DNA of 64,000 bases from CAZVVT01 sp964630595. Its GTDB lineage: Bacteria; Chlamydiota; Chlamydiia; Chlamydiales; VFKH01. Every line of letters begins with the position of its first letter. Position 1 is the stretch's first letter. Positions 44,838 to 53,749 of this stretch are shown here, one piece after another. The DNA is taken from NCBI GenBank assembly GCA_964630595.1, contig CAZVVT010000001.1, positions 124,001 to 188,000 on the forward strand. The letters run 5' to 3'. The notes below the pieces were generated by a model. That model worked only from the letters and a program-made list of their open reading frames with translations. It had not been told where the DNA came from and searched no databases. A program made the position numbers and the translations under genes.

Positions 44838-47800
44838 ACTTTCGTAACTTGGATGACGGCGGGATATCCATTGATATCCCACTGCGTACCTTGGGGAGCC
44901 TCAAAGGCCACTTTCAGGCAGAGCACGTCTGCCATGATTTCGTTTTGATAGCGCTCGAAGGCAGCACGCACTTCAAGGCCACACTGTAGGCCCACGTGGA
45001 TGCGGTCGGTGACGGCGAAGGAGGCTTCGCGGCGCATCGTGTTGATCTTATTGCGAATTTCGCGAGCAATGCCCTCTTCGATCAGTTCGGGCGTCAGCTG
45101 TGTATCGAGAGCGATGGTGACGCCCTCTTCATGCGCAGCCACCAACCCCTCTTTGACATGTCGCTCAATAGTGATATCGTTAGGAGTGAGCCAGATCGGT
45201 TCGCCATCAGCGTGTAGTTCAATCCCTTTGCCTGCCATCAACTCCACAAGCTGTTTGTGGGGCATTTCGGCTACGGCGCGCTGCACAAGAGGCATGAGCT
45301 TGCCCACCTTTTTGCCCAGCGTCTTGAAGTTGGGCTTGGCGCTATAGGTGATGAAAGAGCTTTCATTGTCGACAAACTCGATCTTCTTGACGTTGAGCTC
45401 ATCTTCGATCAACTGGAACTGCTCTTCAAAGAAGGTGCGGTAGTGCGAAACTGCTAAGTAGAGCTTTGGCAGCGGTTGACGTACTTTCAGCTGATGTTCT
45501 TTGCGCAGGCCATGGCCAAGAGAGACTGCTTGTTGTAGCAAGGCCATCTTTGCTTCGAGTTCACGATCCTGCCACTTCGTCTCCACTTTTGGGAAATCGG
45601 TCCAGTGCACAGAAAGCGGTTCGCTTTCCTGTCGCAGCTCTTGCCAGATCGCTTCCGTAAGGAAGGGAATGAAGGGGGCTGCTACGCGCACAGCTGTCTT
45701 CAGAACGGAGTAGAGCGTGGCAAAGGCCGAACGGCGATCTGCAGAATCCTCATCCGCCCAAAAGCGTTCGCGACAACGGCGAATGTACCAGTTGGTCACC
45801 TGCTCCACAAAATCCACTAAGGGCGGCACAGCATCGGAAAGACGATAGCCATCCATCGCTTCCGTCACCTTCTCAACCAACGTCTGCACCTTAGAAAGGA
45901 TCCAGCGATCAATCAATTCGGTAGCGGACTCTTCCTTCGGTTGCCAATGGTAGATGCGCGCATAGGTCGCCAAGAACGAATAGCTATTCCACAGCGGAAT
46001 GAGCACTTGCCGCAAAGTAAGCTCGACTCCTTTTTCAGAAAAACGCAAGTCGTCGGCGCGCACTGCCGGTGATTGCAGCAAGTAGAGCCGCATCGCATCG
46101 GCACCGAAGCGCTCAATGATATGGTCGGGCTCTGGATAGTTCTTGAGCCTCTTGGACATCTTTTGGCCATCTGCCGCCAAAATAATGCCGTTGACGATGA
46201 CGTTCTTGAAAGCGGGCTTGTCGAACAACGCCGCCGCCAGCACCGTCAGCGTGTAGAACCAGCCCCGCGTCTGATCCGCTCCCTCTGCGATGAAGTCGGC
46301 GGGAAAACCGCTTTCAAACTCCGCCTTCTTTTCAAAAGGGTAATGCTCTTGCGCATAGGGCATCGCACCCGATTCAAACCAACAATCAAACACTTCAGGA
46401 ATGCGCCGGAAGACCTTCCCATTGTCGGTGAAGGTCAAATCATCAATAAAATGGCGGTGAATATCGCTGATCTTCTTGCCCGTTTTTTCTTCCAACTCGG
46501 CAATGCTGCCCATAACGCGGATCTCTCCATCGTCTGAGCGCCAAATTGGAATCGGCGTGCCCCAATAACGGTTGCGCGAAACGGCCCAATCACGTGCCCC
46601 TGCTAACCACTTCCCAAAACGGCCCTCTTTCATATGCTCAGGGACCCAGTGGATCTGGTCGTTGGCTTTCAGCAGCGCTGACTTGATCTTTTCAACCGCT
46701 ACAAACCAGGTCGTCACCGCTCTATAGATCAAGGGCGTATCGGAGCGCCAGCAGAAAGGATAGCGGTGGCGAACAGTTCCCTGCCTAAGCAAACGCCCTT
46801 TCGCCTTCAGCTCAGCGATGATCTTCTTATCGGCCTCTTTGACATGTAGGCCTGCATATTGCGGAATGGTAAAACAGCCGCTGCTATCAACGGGGCAAAC
46901 GGGGGTAATCCCCTCTCTTTTGCAGGCATAGAAATCCACCTCGCCGAAGGCGGGCGCGCTATGCACAAGGCCCGTACCCTCTTCCACCGACACAGAATCT
47001 TCTGCAATCACGCGAAATGCGCCGGGCTGTTTGAAGTAGTCAAAAGGAGGTTCATAGCGTACGCCGATCAACTCAGCGCCCAGCGTCACGCCAAGCACCT
47101 CAATCTCTTCCGGCGTAAAAACGCTCCCCACACGCTCTTGTGCCAGAATGTACTTTCGTCCGCTGCTCTTTTCCTGAACGGTCGAGTAGGCAATGGCTGG
47201 TCCTACCATCAATGCCAAATTGGAGGTCAACGTCCAAGGCGTCGTCGTCCATGCCAGCAAACTCACATCGGAATCGGGGACGGGAAAGGCCACGACGAGC
47301 GATGGGTCATCAACCTCTTTGTAATTTTCCGAAGCCTCAAAGTTCGACAAAGGCGTTCCCAGCTTAGTGGAGAAGGGCATCACTTTGTAGCCCTCGTACA
47401 CCAGCCCTAGATCCCACAAACGCTTAAAGACCCACCAAACGCTCTCCATAAAGCTGGGATCCATCGTGCGGTAGGTGTTGTTGAAATCCACCCAACGTCC
47501 TGCGCGCAGCACTGTCTGCTGCCACTCATCGGTATAACGCAGCACGATGCTGCGGCACTCCTCGTTGAATCGGTCAATGCCAAACGCCTCAATTGAACTG
47601 GGCCCCGACAGCTGCAGCCTCTTCTCTACTTCGTACTCGACCGGCAAGCCATGACAGTCCCAGCCAAACCGGCGCGGCACCTTGTAGCCCTGCATCGTCT
47701 TGTAGCGTGGCACCACATCTTTCATCGTGCCCGCAAGTAGATGGCCATAATGGGGTAAACCCGTGGCAAAGGGTGGTCCATCGTAGAAAGAAAAGAGTTT

Positions 47801-47908
47801 ACACCCCTCTCGGCGCTCTACAGACTGTTCAAACGCCCGTGATTCCTGCCACAACCGCAGGACGCGCTCTTCCCTCTGGGTAATCGATTCTTTCAGCTCT
47901 TGAAACAT
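44834..47908 (-). CDS. ileS: isoleucyl-tRNA synthetase (long, eukaryotic-like type)
   Basis: 1024 residues. HIGH-type motif HYGH in PPFATGLPHYGHLLAG, KMSKR in GQKMSKRLKNYPEP, editing domain (CP1) between, and a long C-terminal anticodon-binding part. PPFATGLPHYGH and the length are those of the eukaryotic-like, mupirocin-insensitive type that Chlamydia also has (CT019, next to lepB). Convergent with orphan B2 and divergent from folX. Confidence 0.96.
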   Translation of the reverse strand: MFQELKESITQREERVLRLWQESRAFEQSVERREGCKLFSFYDGPPFATGLPHYGHLLAGTMKDVVPRYKTMQGYKVPRRFGWDCHGLPVEYEVEKRLQLSGPSSIEAFGIDRFNEECRSIVLRYTDEWQQTVLRAGRWVDFNNTYRTMDPSFMESVWWVFKRLWDLGLVYEGYKVMPFSTKLGTPLSNFEASENYKEVDDPSLVVAFPVPDSDVSLLAWTTTPWTLTSNLALMVGPAIAYSTVQEKSSGRKYILAQERVGSVFTPEEIEVLGVTLGAELIGVRYEPPFDYFKQPGAFRVIAEDSVSVEEGTGLVHSAPAFGEVDFYACKREGITPVCPVDSSGCFTIPQYAGLHVKEADKKIIAELKAKGRLLRQGTVRHRYPFCWRSDTPLIYRAVTTWFVAVEKIKSALLKANDQIHWVPEHMKEGRFGKWLAGARDWAVSRNRYWGTPIPIWRSDDGEIRVMGSIAELEEKTGKKISDIHRHFIDDLTFTDNGKVFRRIPEVFDCWFESGAMPYAQEHYPFEKKAEFESGFPADFIAEGADQTRGWFYTLTVLAAALFDKPAFKNVIVNGIILAADGQKMSKRLKNYPEPDHIIERFGADAMRLYLLQSPAVRADDLRFSEKGVELTLRQVLIPLWNSYSFLATYARIYHWQPKEESATELIDRWILSKVQTLVEKVTEAMDGYRLSDAVPPLVDFVEQVTNWYIRRCRERFWADEDSADRRSAFATLYSVLKTAVRVAAPFIPFLTEAIWQELRQESEPLSVHWTDFPKVETKWQDRELEAKMALLQQAVSLGHGLRKEHQLKVRQPLPKLYLAVSHYRTFFEEQFQLIEDELNVKKIEFVDNESSFITYSAKPNFKTLGKKVGKLMPLVQRAVAEMPHKQLVELMAGKGIELHADGEPIWLTPNDITIERHVKEGLVAAHEEGVTIALDTQLTPELIEEGIAREIRNKINTMRREASFAVTDRIHVGLQCGLEVRAAFERYQNEIMADVLCLKVAFEAPQGTQWDINGYPAVIQVTKV

Positions 47909-47956
47909 GGAAAAGAGTGATCATAAACAAACTCTTAAGTTGGTTACAATAAAATC

Positions 47957-48313
47957 ATGACTCTTTCGATCAACGGACTTATTTTGACCCCTTATATAGG
48001 CTGCCTAGAAGAGGAAAAGAGGGCCCCCCAGAAAATCGAGGTTGATGTCCACATCACCTGCGAGACCCCCGCCCCCCTCACCGACTCAATCGAAGAGGCG
48101 ATTTGCTACGCCCGCTGCGTCCAAACTCTACGCGACGAATCCCGCAAAAAACACTTCCACCTCATCGAGCACCTCGCCTACTGTCTCCACCAGGCACTCA
48201 AAAGCCACCTTCCGCTTAAGGCCCACGTCACCGTACGCGTGACAAAACGGCATCCTGACTTTCAAGATGTAACGGGCGGAGTGAGCTTTACCTATAGCTC
48301 TTGCGAAAAGTAA
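47957..48313 (+). CDS. folB: dihydroneopterin aldolase (FolB/FolX)
   Basis: 118 residues. MTLSINGLILTPYIGCLEEEKRAPQKIEVDV is the family start, with the general-acid Lys replaced by a shorter C-terminal motif (VTVRVTKRHP). Splits dihydroneopterin to hydroxymethyl-dihydropterin in folate synthesis. TACAAT lies 13 bases before the ATG. Chlamydia's counterpart is CT614 (folX), at the head of its folate cluster. Confidence 0.85.
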   Translation: MTLSINGLILTPYIGCLEEEKRAPQKIEVDVHITCETPAPLTDSIEEAICYARCVQTLRDESRKKHFHLIEHLAYCLHQALKSHLPLKAHVTVRVTKRHPDFQDVTGGVSFTYSSCEK

Positions 48314-48362
48314 TTAAAAAAGTTTACATTGGTTCCTTGAATGTATCGTCAACGGAGAAATT

Positions 48363-48470
48363 ATGGCAGGAGCTGGCTCTGCAAGCTTCCCATATTACTT
48401 GATCACAAATCCTGCATTGCGCAACGCCGACAAACTCTTCTCGAGATTTTCCGCCTTCACAAGAATATAA
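48363..48470 (+). CDS. possible 35-residue ORF or gene stub
   Basis: ATG at 48363 with GGAG 8 bases upstream, frame MAGAGSASFPYYLITN and so on to TAA at 48468-48470. The second half is antisense to the ACT-domain gene. It could be the stub of a lost gene. I cannot show that it is translated. Confidence 0.25.
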   Translation: MAGAGSASFPYYLITNPALRNADKLFSRFSAFTRI

Positions 48471-48787
48471 TCCGTATCAAATGTAGAGATCGCAAAAATG
48501 CTCACCTTAGCATCTGCTAATGGATTAGCCACCGAGGCTAAAATGCCCGTCAACCCGAAATCCAACGGTCCCTCTACTTTATAGACAATCCAAGGACCCT
48601 CCGTTCGAACTCCCTTAGGAACCTGTGACTTCAAGCAAACGATGGAGAGCTCATCGCTTGTCCGCGTAACGGAGGTAAAAGGCCCCGAACTCGACCACTG
48701 CGGCACTGGCGCCGCTGGCTCCAACTGGCAAACTGCGTACTGATCTGGAAGCAAGCTTAAGGAAAGCCCCAATAATATACCGAACAT
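48395..48787 (-). CDS. ACT-domain protein (CASTOR-like ACT)
   Basis: 130 residues. The C-terminal two thirds match stand-alone ACT proteins: ELSIVCLKSQVPKGVR, VEGPLDFGLTGILASVANPLADAKVSIFAISTFDTDYILVK. ACT domains bind amino acids as sensors. The first 20 residues (MFGILLGLSLSLLPDQYAV) are a modest hydrophobic segment followed by the usual LPD-x-Y-AV start, so a signal peptide is unlikely. GGAGG lies 6-10 bases before the ATG. Confidence 0.85.
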   Translation of the reverse strand: MFGILLGLSLSLLPDQYAVCQLEPAAPVPQWSSSGPFTSVTRTSDELSIVCLKSQVPKGVRTEGPWIVYKVEGPLDFGLTGILASVANPLADAKVSIFAISTFDTDYILVKAENLEKSLSALRNAGFVIK

Positions 48788-48857
48788 TCACCCCTCCAAG
48801 AATCGGTAACACTATACCCTATTTCCCCCATAATGCCATATCCAGGAAAACAGACAC

Positions 48858-49520
48858 TTACGCTGCCATGCACTCCACGTGAAACGAGCTCAGAAAATCC
48901 CAGAGAGCCTGCACCGTCTTTTGGCTAGCGAGTAGGGCTTTTTCCTCTTCCTGCTTTGTAACGAGGTTGTTGAGCAAATCCCTCTCTACTTGCGCGTGTT
49001 CGATATCGGCTGTTTCGTGAACGGAGAAGTAGCTCCAGCTCTTCGGACTAGTCAAGCCATAGTGCTTTTTGAGCCCATCGATTTTTGTCGTGCAGATCGC
49101 AGGAATTTGGCTTTCATAGGAGTAGAGAGCAGAAAGACCTTCTGTAATGACGCCCGATTGACAAAGCGAGCGGAAGGTGGCGATCAACTCTTGTGCTGCT
49201 TCGCCTGGCGCTTGGTCAAGTTCCGCTTCGCTCACACCCAGCGACAGCGCAAAGCGGCGCCAGAGATCGGGGTGGTTGGGGCTGCCAGCCTCCTCATCCA
49301 TCAGGTTTTCGAGGAGATGGCGACGCACTGCCATATCCTCTGTACGGCTGTGCACGGCGGAGAGGTAGGTGGGGAAGGCTTTTACGTGGTGGTAGTATTC
49401 ACGTGCATACGTTTGCAGTGTTGAGAGAGGAAGCTCCCCTTGAGTCCACGCCTGATAGAAGGGGTGGAGAAGCATAGATTTTTCTTGAATTACCCGATCG
49501 AGACGCTCGCTGAATTTCAT
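48858..49520 (-). CDS. CADD-like p-aminobenzoate synthase
   Basis: 220 residues from the ATG at 49520, with GGAG 6 bases upstream; a frame to 49586 runs into the divergent gene's leader. Clear homologue of CT610 (CADD): helical heme-oxygenase-like fold, YAREYYHHVKAFPTYLSAVHSR, DEEAGSPNH and HETADIEHA carrying the metal ligands. Tyr22 in HPFYQAW lines up with the Tyr (27 in CADD) reported as the sacrificial source of p-aminobenzoate. Divergent from folKP across 48 bases, so this cell can probably make folate without pabABC. Confidence 0.9.
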   Translation of the reverse strand: MKFSERLDRVIQEKSMLLHPFYQAWTQGELPLSTLQTYAREYYHHVKAFPTYLSAVHSRTEDMAVRRHLLENLMDEEAGSPNHPDLWRRFALSLGVSEAELDQAPGEAAQELIATFRSLCQSGVITEGLSALYSYESQIPAICTTKIDGLKKHYGLTSPKSWSYFSVHETADIEHAQVERDLLNNLVTKQEEEKALLASQKTVQALWDFLSSFHVECMAA

Positions 49521-49568
49521 ACTATTCTCCTTTTTCAGTCTCGAGACTATACTAATCGAAGAAATTTT

Positions 49569-50816
49569 ATGAAACCTTCCACGCAAGTAGCCATCGGTTT
49601 AGGAAGCAATGTCGGTGACCGACTGCGCCATCTGCAACATGCTTTCGCGCTTCTTCCGCTGCGCGAAAAGCGGCTCTCGCTGGTGCTGGAGACCGAAGCG
49701 CTGCTGCTGGAAGGATCGCCGCCGGAGTGGAATAGGCCGTATCTCAATGCGGTGGCGTGCGGTACAACTGATTTGCCTGCACACCAACTTCTCGCCGAGC
49801 TCAAGCGAATCGAGCAGCTTCTCGGTCCTCGCACAGCGCGTTGGTCGCCGCGCATCATGGATCTCGACCTCTTAGCCTATGGCGATCTTGTCCTCGACGA
49901 GGCGGAATTTCACCTGCCCCATCCAGAGCTACTCAACCGCTATTTCACGCTCTATCCCATGGCGCAGCTGATGCCCTATTGGAGGCATCCGATAGCAGGC
50001 AAAACACTCGTTGAGCTGCTCGAAGGCGTCGAGAGTACGTACATCCGCGCGCAGGTGGCCACCACAAAGCTCATCGGCGTGGTCAATGTCACACCCGACT
50101 CCTTCTCCGACGGTGGGCAGTTCGTCGATCCGGAAAAGTCGGTGCAGCAAGCGCTGCAGCTGTGGCACGAGGGTGCCTCCTTTATTGACCTGGGGGCTGC
50201 CTCCACAAGACCCGGCGCAACAAGGCTGACGCACGAAGAGGAGTGGGCCCGCCTTAAGCCACATTTGGCTGCTCTGCGCGCTCACCCCATGCGTCTCAGC
50301 GTTGATACCTACCACAACGAAACGGCTCTGCGCGCTTTGGATGAATATGATGTGGAGATGATCAACTTTCTCGGGACCACAGTAGAGCCCCGCCTTGCGC
50401 GCCAACTGGGCAGCAAACCTCTTGTGATGATGCACAGTCTTACAATCCCCGCCGATCGCAGCACACTGCTCCCCTTTCACGAAGATCCCATTGAACACTT
50501 GCTAGCTTGGGGCAAAAAGCTCATCGAGCAAAGCGAAGTCGAGCAACTCATCATCGACCCCGGCATCGGTTTTGGAAAGACCGCCCTGCAGAATATGCAT
50601 ATTCTAAAAGATATCGGGCGGCTGAAATCCCTCGGTAAACCGCTCTATGTGGGCCATTCGCGAAAGTCCTTCCTGCAGCTCTACTCAAATCATCGCGACG
50701 CAGAAAGCGCTGCCATCACTCCTTACCTAGCACGTGCCGGAGTAGAATACATCCGCGTGCATAATGTAGAAGCCTCGATGCAGCAACTTGTCACTCAGAG
50801 CGCGCTATGCTCGTAG
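49569..50816 (+). CDS. folKP: fused HPPK-DHPS (FolK-FolP)
   Basis: 415 residues from the ATG at 49569 (a frame from 49440 overlaps the CADD gene). HPPK domain about 1-155: AIGLGSNVGDR, RTARWSPRIMDLDLLAYG. DHPS domain about 160-415: GVVNVTPDSFSDGG, DLGAASTRPGA, IDPGIGFGKT, GHSRKSF. It joins the pterin diphosphate and p-aminobenzoate steps. The fusion also occurs in Chlamydia. Overlaps folA by 10 bases. Confidence 0.95.
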   Translation: MKPSTQVAIGLGSNVGDRLRHLQHAFALLPLREKRLSLVLETEALLLEGSPPEWNRPYLNAVACGTTDLPAHQLLAELKRIEQLLGPRTARWSPRIMDLDLLAYGDLVLDEAEFHLPHPELLNRYFTLYPMAQLMPYWRHPIAGKTLVELLEGVESTYIRAQVATTKLIGVVNVTPDSFSDGGQFVDPEKSVQQALQLWHEGASFIDLGAASTRPGATRLTHEEEWARLKPHLAALRAHPMRLSVDTYHNETALRALDEYDVEMINFLGTTVEPRLARQLGSKPLVMMHSLTIPADRSTLLPFHEDPIEHLLAWGKKLIEQSEVEQLIIDPGIGFGKTALQNMHILKDIGRLKSLGKPLYVGHSRKSFLQLYSNHRDAESAAITPYLARAGVEYIRVHNVEASMQQLVTQSALCS

Positions 50817-51229
50817 CCATTGCTGCTTGTGACCCCACCGGCGTGATGGGAAAAGGGGGGAAGCTACCGTGGCATCTTCCTGAGGACCTCGACCACTTTC
50901 GACGCACAACGAAGGGCCACACGATGGTGATGGGCCGCATCACCTACGAGTCGATGCCTCATCCGCATAAAGCACTCGTTCTCTCCTCGCGCTTTATTCC
51001 CTCGATAGAAGCGCTGCTGCCGCAATGCCGCGATCGCTGCTTCGTGATCGGCGGCGCCTCTGTCTTCCGTCAGTTCTTTGAGCGCGGGCTCATCGACGAA
51101 GCGATCATCACCCACGTCAAGAAAACTTACTCAGGAGACACCTTCTTTCCCCTCTACTATCTCAGTGGTTGGCCGTCTACAATCCTTCAAGATACTCCGG
51201 AATTTACCATTCGTCGCTATGTACGTTAA
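50807..51229 (+). CDS. folA: dihydrofolate reductase
   Basis: 140 residues, slightly short for the family. VAIAACDPTGVMGKGGKLPWHLPEDLDHFRRTTKGHTMVMGRITYESM is a near-textbook start, with the catalytic acid in PEDL. GGASVF is the NADPH-binding strand. Translation coupled to folKP by a 10-base overlap, and to folC2 by 11 bases. Confidence 0.93.
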   Translation: MLVAIAACDPTGVMGKGGKLPWHLPEDLDHFRRTTKGHTMVMGRITYESMPHPHKALVLSSRFIPSIEALLPQCRDRCFVIGGASVFRQFFERGLIDEAIITHVKKTYSGDTFFPLYYLSGWPSTILQDTPEFTIRRYVR

Positions 51230-51947
51230 AGCCTGTCCCACTCACCTCATTCAACCAGGCGATGATCTCCTCGCCACCCTCGACCGCTTTCTGCCACCAC
51301 TGCAAGAGGGCTCTATCGTCGTGGTCACCTCCAAGATTCTCAGCCTCTCTGAAAATCGCCTCGTCCCTTACGACGCAATCTCTAAACGCGATCTCATCCG
51401 CCGCGAAGCCGATGCCTACCTCGACCTGGAAAGCCCTTACACCCTCACGATCAAGAACAACATCTTGATCCCCGCCTCCGGCATCGACGAATCCAACACA
51501 CAGTGGGGCTATATTCTCTATCCCACCAACGCCCAAAAGAGCGCGGAGGAGATCTGGCACTTTCTGCGCACGAAACGAAACCTCTCGCAGCTGGGCATCA
51601 TCATCTCCGACAGCCACACCTCCCCGATGCGCCTGGGCGTCACCGGCATCGCCCTCAGCTGGTGCGGCTTTGCCCCCCACTACAGCTACATCGGCAAACC
51701 CGACCTTTTCGAAAGACCCCTCAAAGTCACCGTCGTCAACCTCCTCGATGCCCTCGCCTCCGCAGCCGTCCTCGCCATGGGCGAAGGTGCTGAATGCACT
51801 CCTCTCGCCATCATCGAACAGCCCCCCAAAGTCTCCTTCCTCAACTGCCCCCCCTCGCCCGAAGAGCTCGTCTCCGTCACTATCTCACCCGACACCGACA
51901 TCTATGGCCCACTCCTTAAAGCTATGCCCTGGCAACACACTTGTTAA
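51219..51947 (+). CDS. FolC2-like folylglutamate synthase (COG1478)
   Basis: 242 residues from the ATG at 51219 (an upstream frame to 51078 lies inside folA). Homologous to CofE/F420-0 gamma-glutamyl ligase: VVVTSKILSLSENRLV, ISDSHTSPMRLGVTGIALSWCGF, AAVLAMGEGAECTPLAII. Chlamydia lacks folC and uses this enzyme (CT611) to add glutamate to folate. Position after folA supports that role. Confidence 0.88.
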   Translation: MYVKACPTHLIQPGDDLLATLDRFLPPLQEGSIVVVTSKILSLSENRLVPYDAISKRDLIRREADAYLDLESPYTLTIKNNILIPASGIDESNTQWGYILYPTNAQKSAEEIWHFLRTKRNLSQLGIIISDSHTSPMRLGVTGIALSWCGFAPHYSYIGKPDLFERPLKVTVVNLLDALASAAVLAMGEGAECTPLAIIEQPPKVSFLNCPPSPEELVSVTISPDTDIYGPLLKAMPWQHTC

Positions 51948-51960
51948 GCATAGACGAAAT

Positions 51961-52386
51961 CTAAAGCAGATCATCCCACTTCTTGGAGCGGATGAGGAAG
52001 AAGAGGATGGCGGTGAAAGCGGCGGCGCTCATCATGGGCATGGTGAGGAAGCCGAAGTAGTGGAGGTGGTCGATGCCGCAGTCGGGGCCGGAGCCACAAA
52101 GGTTGATAACGGCGAGAGCGGGAATGTGTTGCTCTAGGATTTGGTAGAGCGAGAGACCGAGGCCTACAGCAGCCAGAGGCACGCCGTAGAGAGCGATTTT
52201 GCGATCACCGCGGTAGGCCGCGATGCCAAGAATGATGGCGAGTGGATAGACACAGATGCGCTGGTACCAGCAGAGATTGCAGGGATCGAGCTTTTGGATT
52301 TCGCTGTAATAAAGACTGCCGAAGGTAGCAGCCATGGCGATCAGCCAAGCCATGAAAAGCCCAAAACGACGCGTAAACTTCATCAT
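51961..52386 (-). CDS. DsbB-like disulfide oxidoreductase
   Basis: 141 residues, four membrane helices. CNLC at Cys36-Cys39 and CGSGPDC at Cys97-Cys103 match the two periplasmic pairs of the short DsbB/BdbC type. It reoxidises DsbA through quinone. ATGA overlap with the dsbA-like gene. Disulfide bonding is central to the chlamydial envelope. Confidence 0.9.
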   Translation of the reverse strand: MMKFTRRFGLFMAWLIAMAATFGSLYYSEIQKLDPCNLCWYQRICVYPLAIILGIAAYRGDRKIALYGVPLAAVGLGLSLYQILEQHIPALAVINLCGSGPDCGIDHLHYFGFLTMPMMSAAAFTAILFFLIRSKKWDDLL

Positions 52387-53042
52387 TGTTTCGCCTCTTC
52401 TTGCAACACTTTCTCGATGCAGTTGCAGATCTCGCCAAATTCGAGCTCATGCACACGGCGGCCATTCACGTAGAGCGTCGGCGTGCCAAAATCATCCTTC
52501 ATCACCCGCTTCGCCAACAAAAAATTGCGATCAAGATCTTGAGAGTACTTCGCCTGCTTGATGGCCCGCGCCAACTGCTTCAAGTTGATGCCATTCACCT
52601 GTGTTGCAAAGGTAAGCATCGTGTCTTGCGTCGCCCAGTCTTGGCTTTCCGGAGGCTGCTGCGAATAAATCACCTCTACATACGGAAAGAAAAGATCTCT
52701 ATTTTGGTGCCATACCTCGAGCACCGCTTGACCCGCAGGTCGCGACCCAGCAAGAAAGGCCAACGGCACCATGGTGTAGCGAACTTTGCCGGTGTCGACA
52801 TACTTTTTCTTGATTTTCGGATAGACTTCGGTCGAAAACCGAGCGCACCAGACACACTTCATGTCCTCAAAAACCACCAACTCAACAGGAGCCGCAAGAG
52901 ATCCAATGGTAGGCTGCCCTTCTGTGTCGATATGGACGGCCGCTCCCATCACAGGGCTTGCAGTAATGCCAACAAAGGCCGAAACGGCAATAAACACACT
53001 TAACGTGATAAGAACCAGTAACTTATCGACTTTATTGCCCAT
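52383..53042 (-). CDS. DsbA-family thiol-disulfide oxidoreductase
   Basis: 219 residues with an N-terminal anchor (LLVLITLSVFIAVSAFVGI). Thioredoxin fold with a Cys63-Val-Trp-Cys66 active site and a cis-Pro in FGTPTLYVNG. Partner of the DsbB-like gene it overlaps. Chlamydia has a similar pair (CT176-CT177). Confidence 0.9.
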   Translation of the reverse strand: MGNKVDKLLVLITLSVFIAVSAFVGITASPVMGAAVHIDTEGQPTIGSLAAPVELVVFEDMKCVWCARFSTEVYPKIKKKYVDTGKVRYTMVPLAFLAGSRPAGQAVLEVWHQNRDLFFPYVEVIYSQQPPESQDWATQDTMLTFATQVNGINLKQLARAIKQAKYSQDLDRNFLLAKRVMKDDFGTPTLYVNGRRVHELEFGEICNCIEKVLQEEAKQ

Positions 53043-53104
53043 ACCACTCCCTTTTCTTCCCTATATACATCAGATGGATTATATCCAGAAACTAAGAGGC
53101 TTTT

Positions 53105-53749
53105 ATGATTAAAGAGGTATTCTCCTACGGCTGGGAAACATATAAGAAGCATGCCGGCTTCCTCATCGCTACTTTAGTCGTAGCCGCCGCTTTAGGTTTT
53201 CTGCCTTCCGTGCTCGAAGCTTTTTTCGACCACCCCGAACAGGTCACTGTGCGCCCTCACCACATACAAGTTGTGCAGCAGCCTCACCCGATCGTAGGCA
53301 TTATCATTGCTGCGCTGCAGATCATTCTCAGTTTGATTGCCAATATGGGCATCATCAAGATTTCAACGCGCTTTGCCGCCGGCGGTGCCAAACCCCATTT
53401 TTCCGAATTCTTTTCTCCTCTGCACTCTATCGGTAGCTATTTTACCGCTTCTGTTCTCTTCACCCTGATTCTTCTCGCCGGTATCGCACTTCTCGTCTTT
53501 CCCTTCTTCATCTGGCTTCCCCAATTTGCCCTCTTCACCTATTTCATCATCGACCAAAACAAGGGGCCCATCGAGGCCCTCAAAGCCGCTGCCACTGCAA
53601 CTCACGGCAAACGACTCACCGTCCTTGCCGTACTTTTCCTATCTATCCTTCTCAACGCCGCAGGCTTTCTTGTCTTCGGCGTTGGACTTCTTGTTACCAT
53701 CCCAGTCACCTGGATCGCTCAAGCTAGACTCTATCAACTACTGAAATGA
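53105..53749 (+). CDS. multi-pass membrane protein (DUF975-like)
   Basis: 214 residues with five or six hydrophobic helices, starting MIKEVFSYGWETYKKHAGFLI and containing GIIKISTRFAAGGAKPHFSEFF, the pattern of DUF975/YciC-like integral membrane proteins of unknown function. Ends in an ATGA overlap with the downstream enzyme gene, so the two are probably co-expressed. Confidence 0.6.
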   Translation: MIKEVFSYGWETYKKHAGFLIATLVVAAALGFLPSVLEAFFDHPEQVTVRPHHIQVVQQPHPIVGIIIAALQIILSLIANMGIIKISTRFAAGGAKPHFSEFFSPLHSIGSYFTASVLFTLILLAGIALLVFPFFIWLPQFALFTYFIIDQNKGPIEALKAAATATHGKRLTVLAVLFLSILLNAAGFLVFGVGLLVTIPVTWIAQARLYQLLK

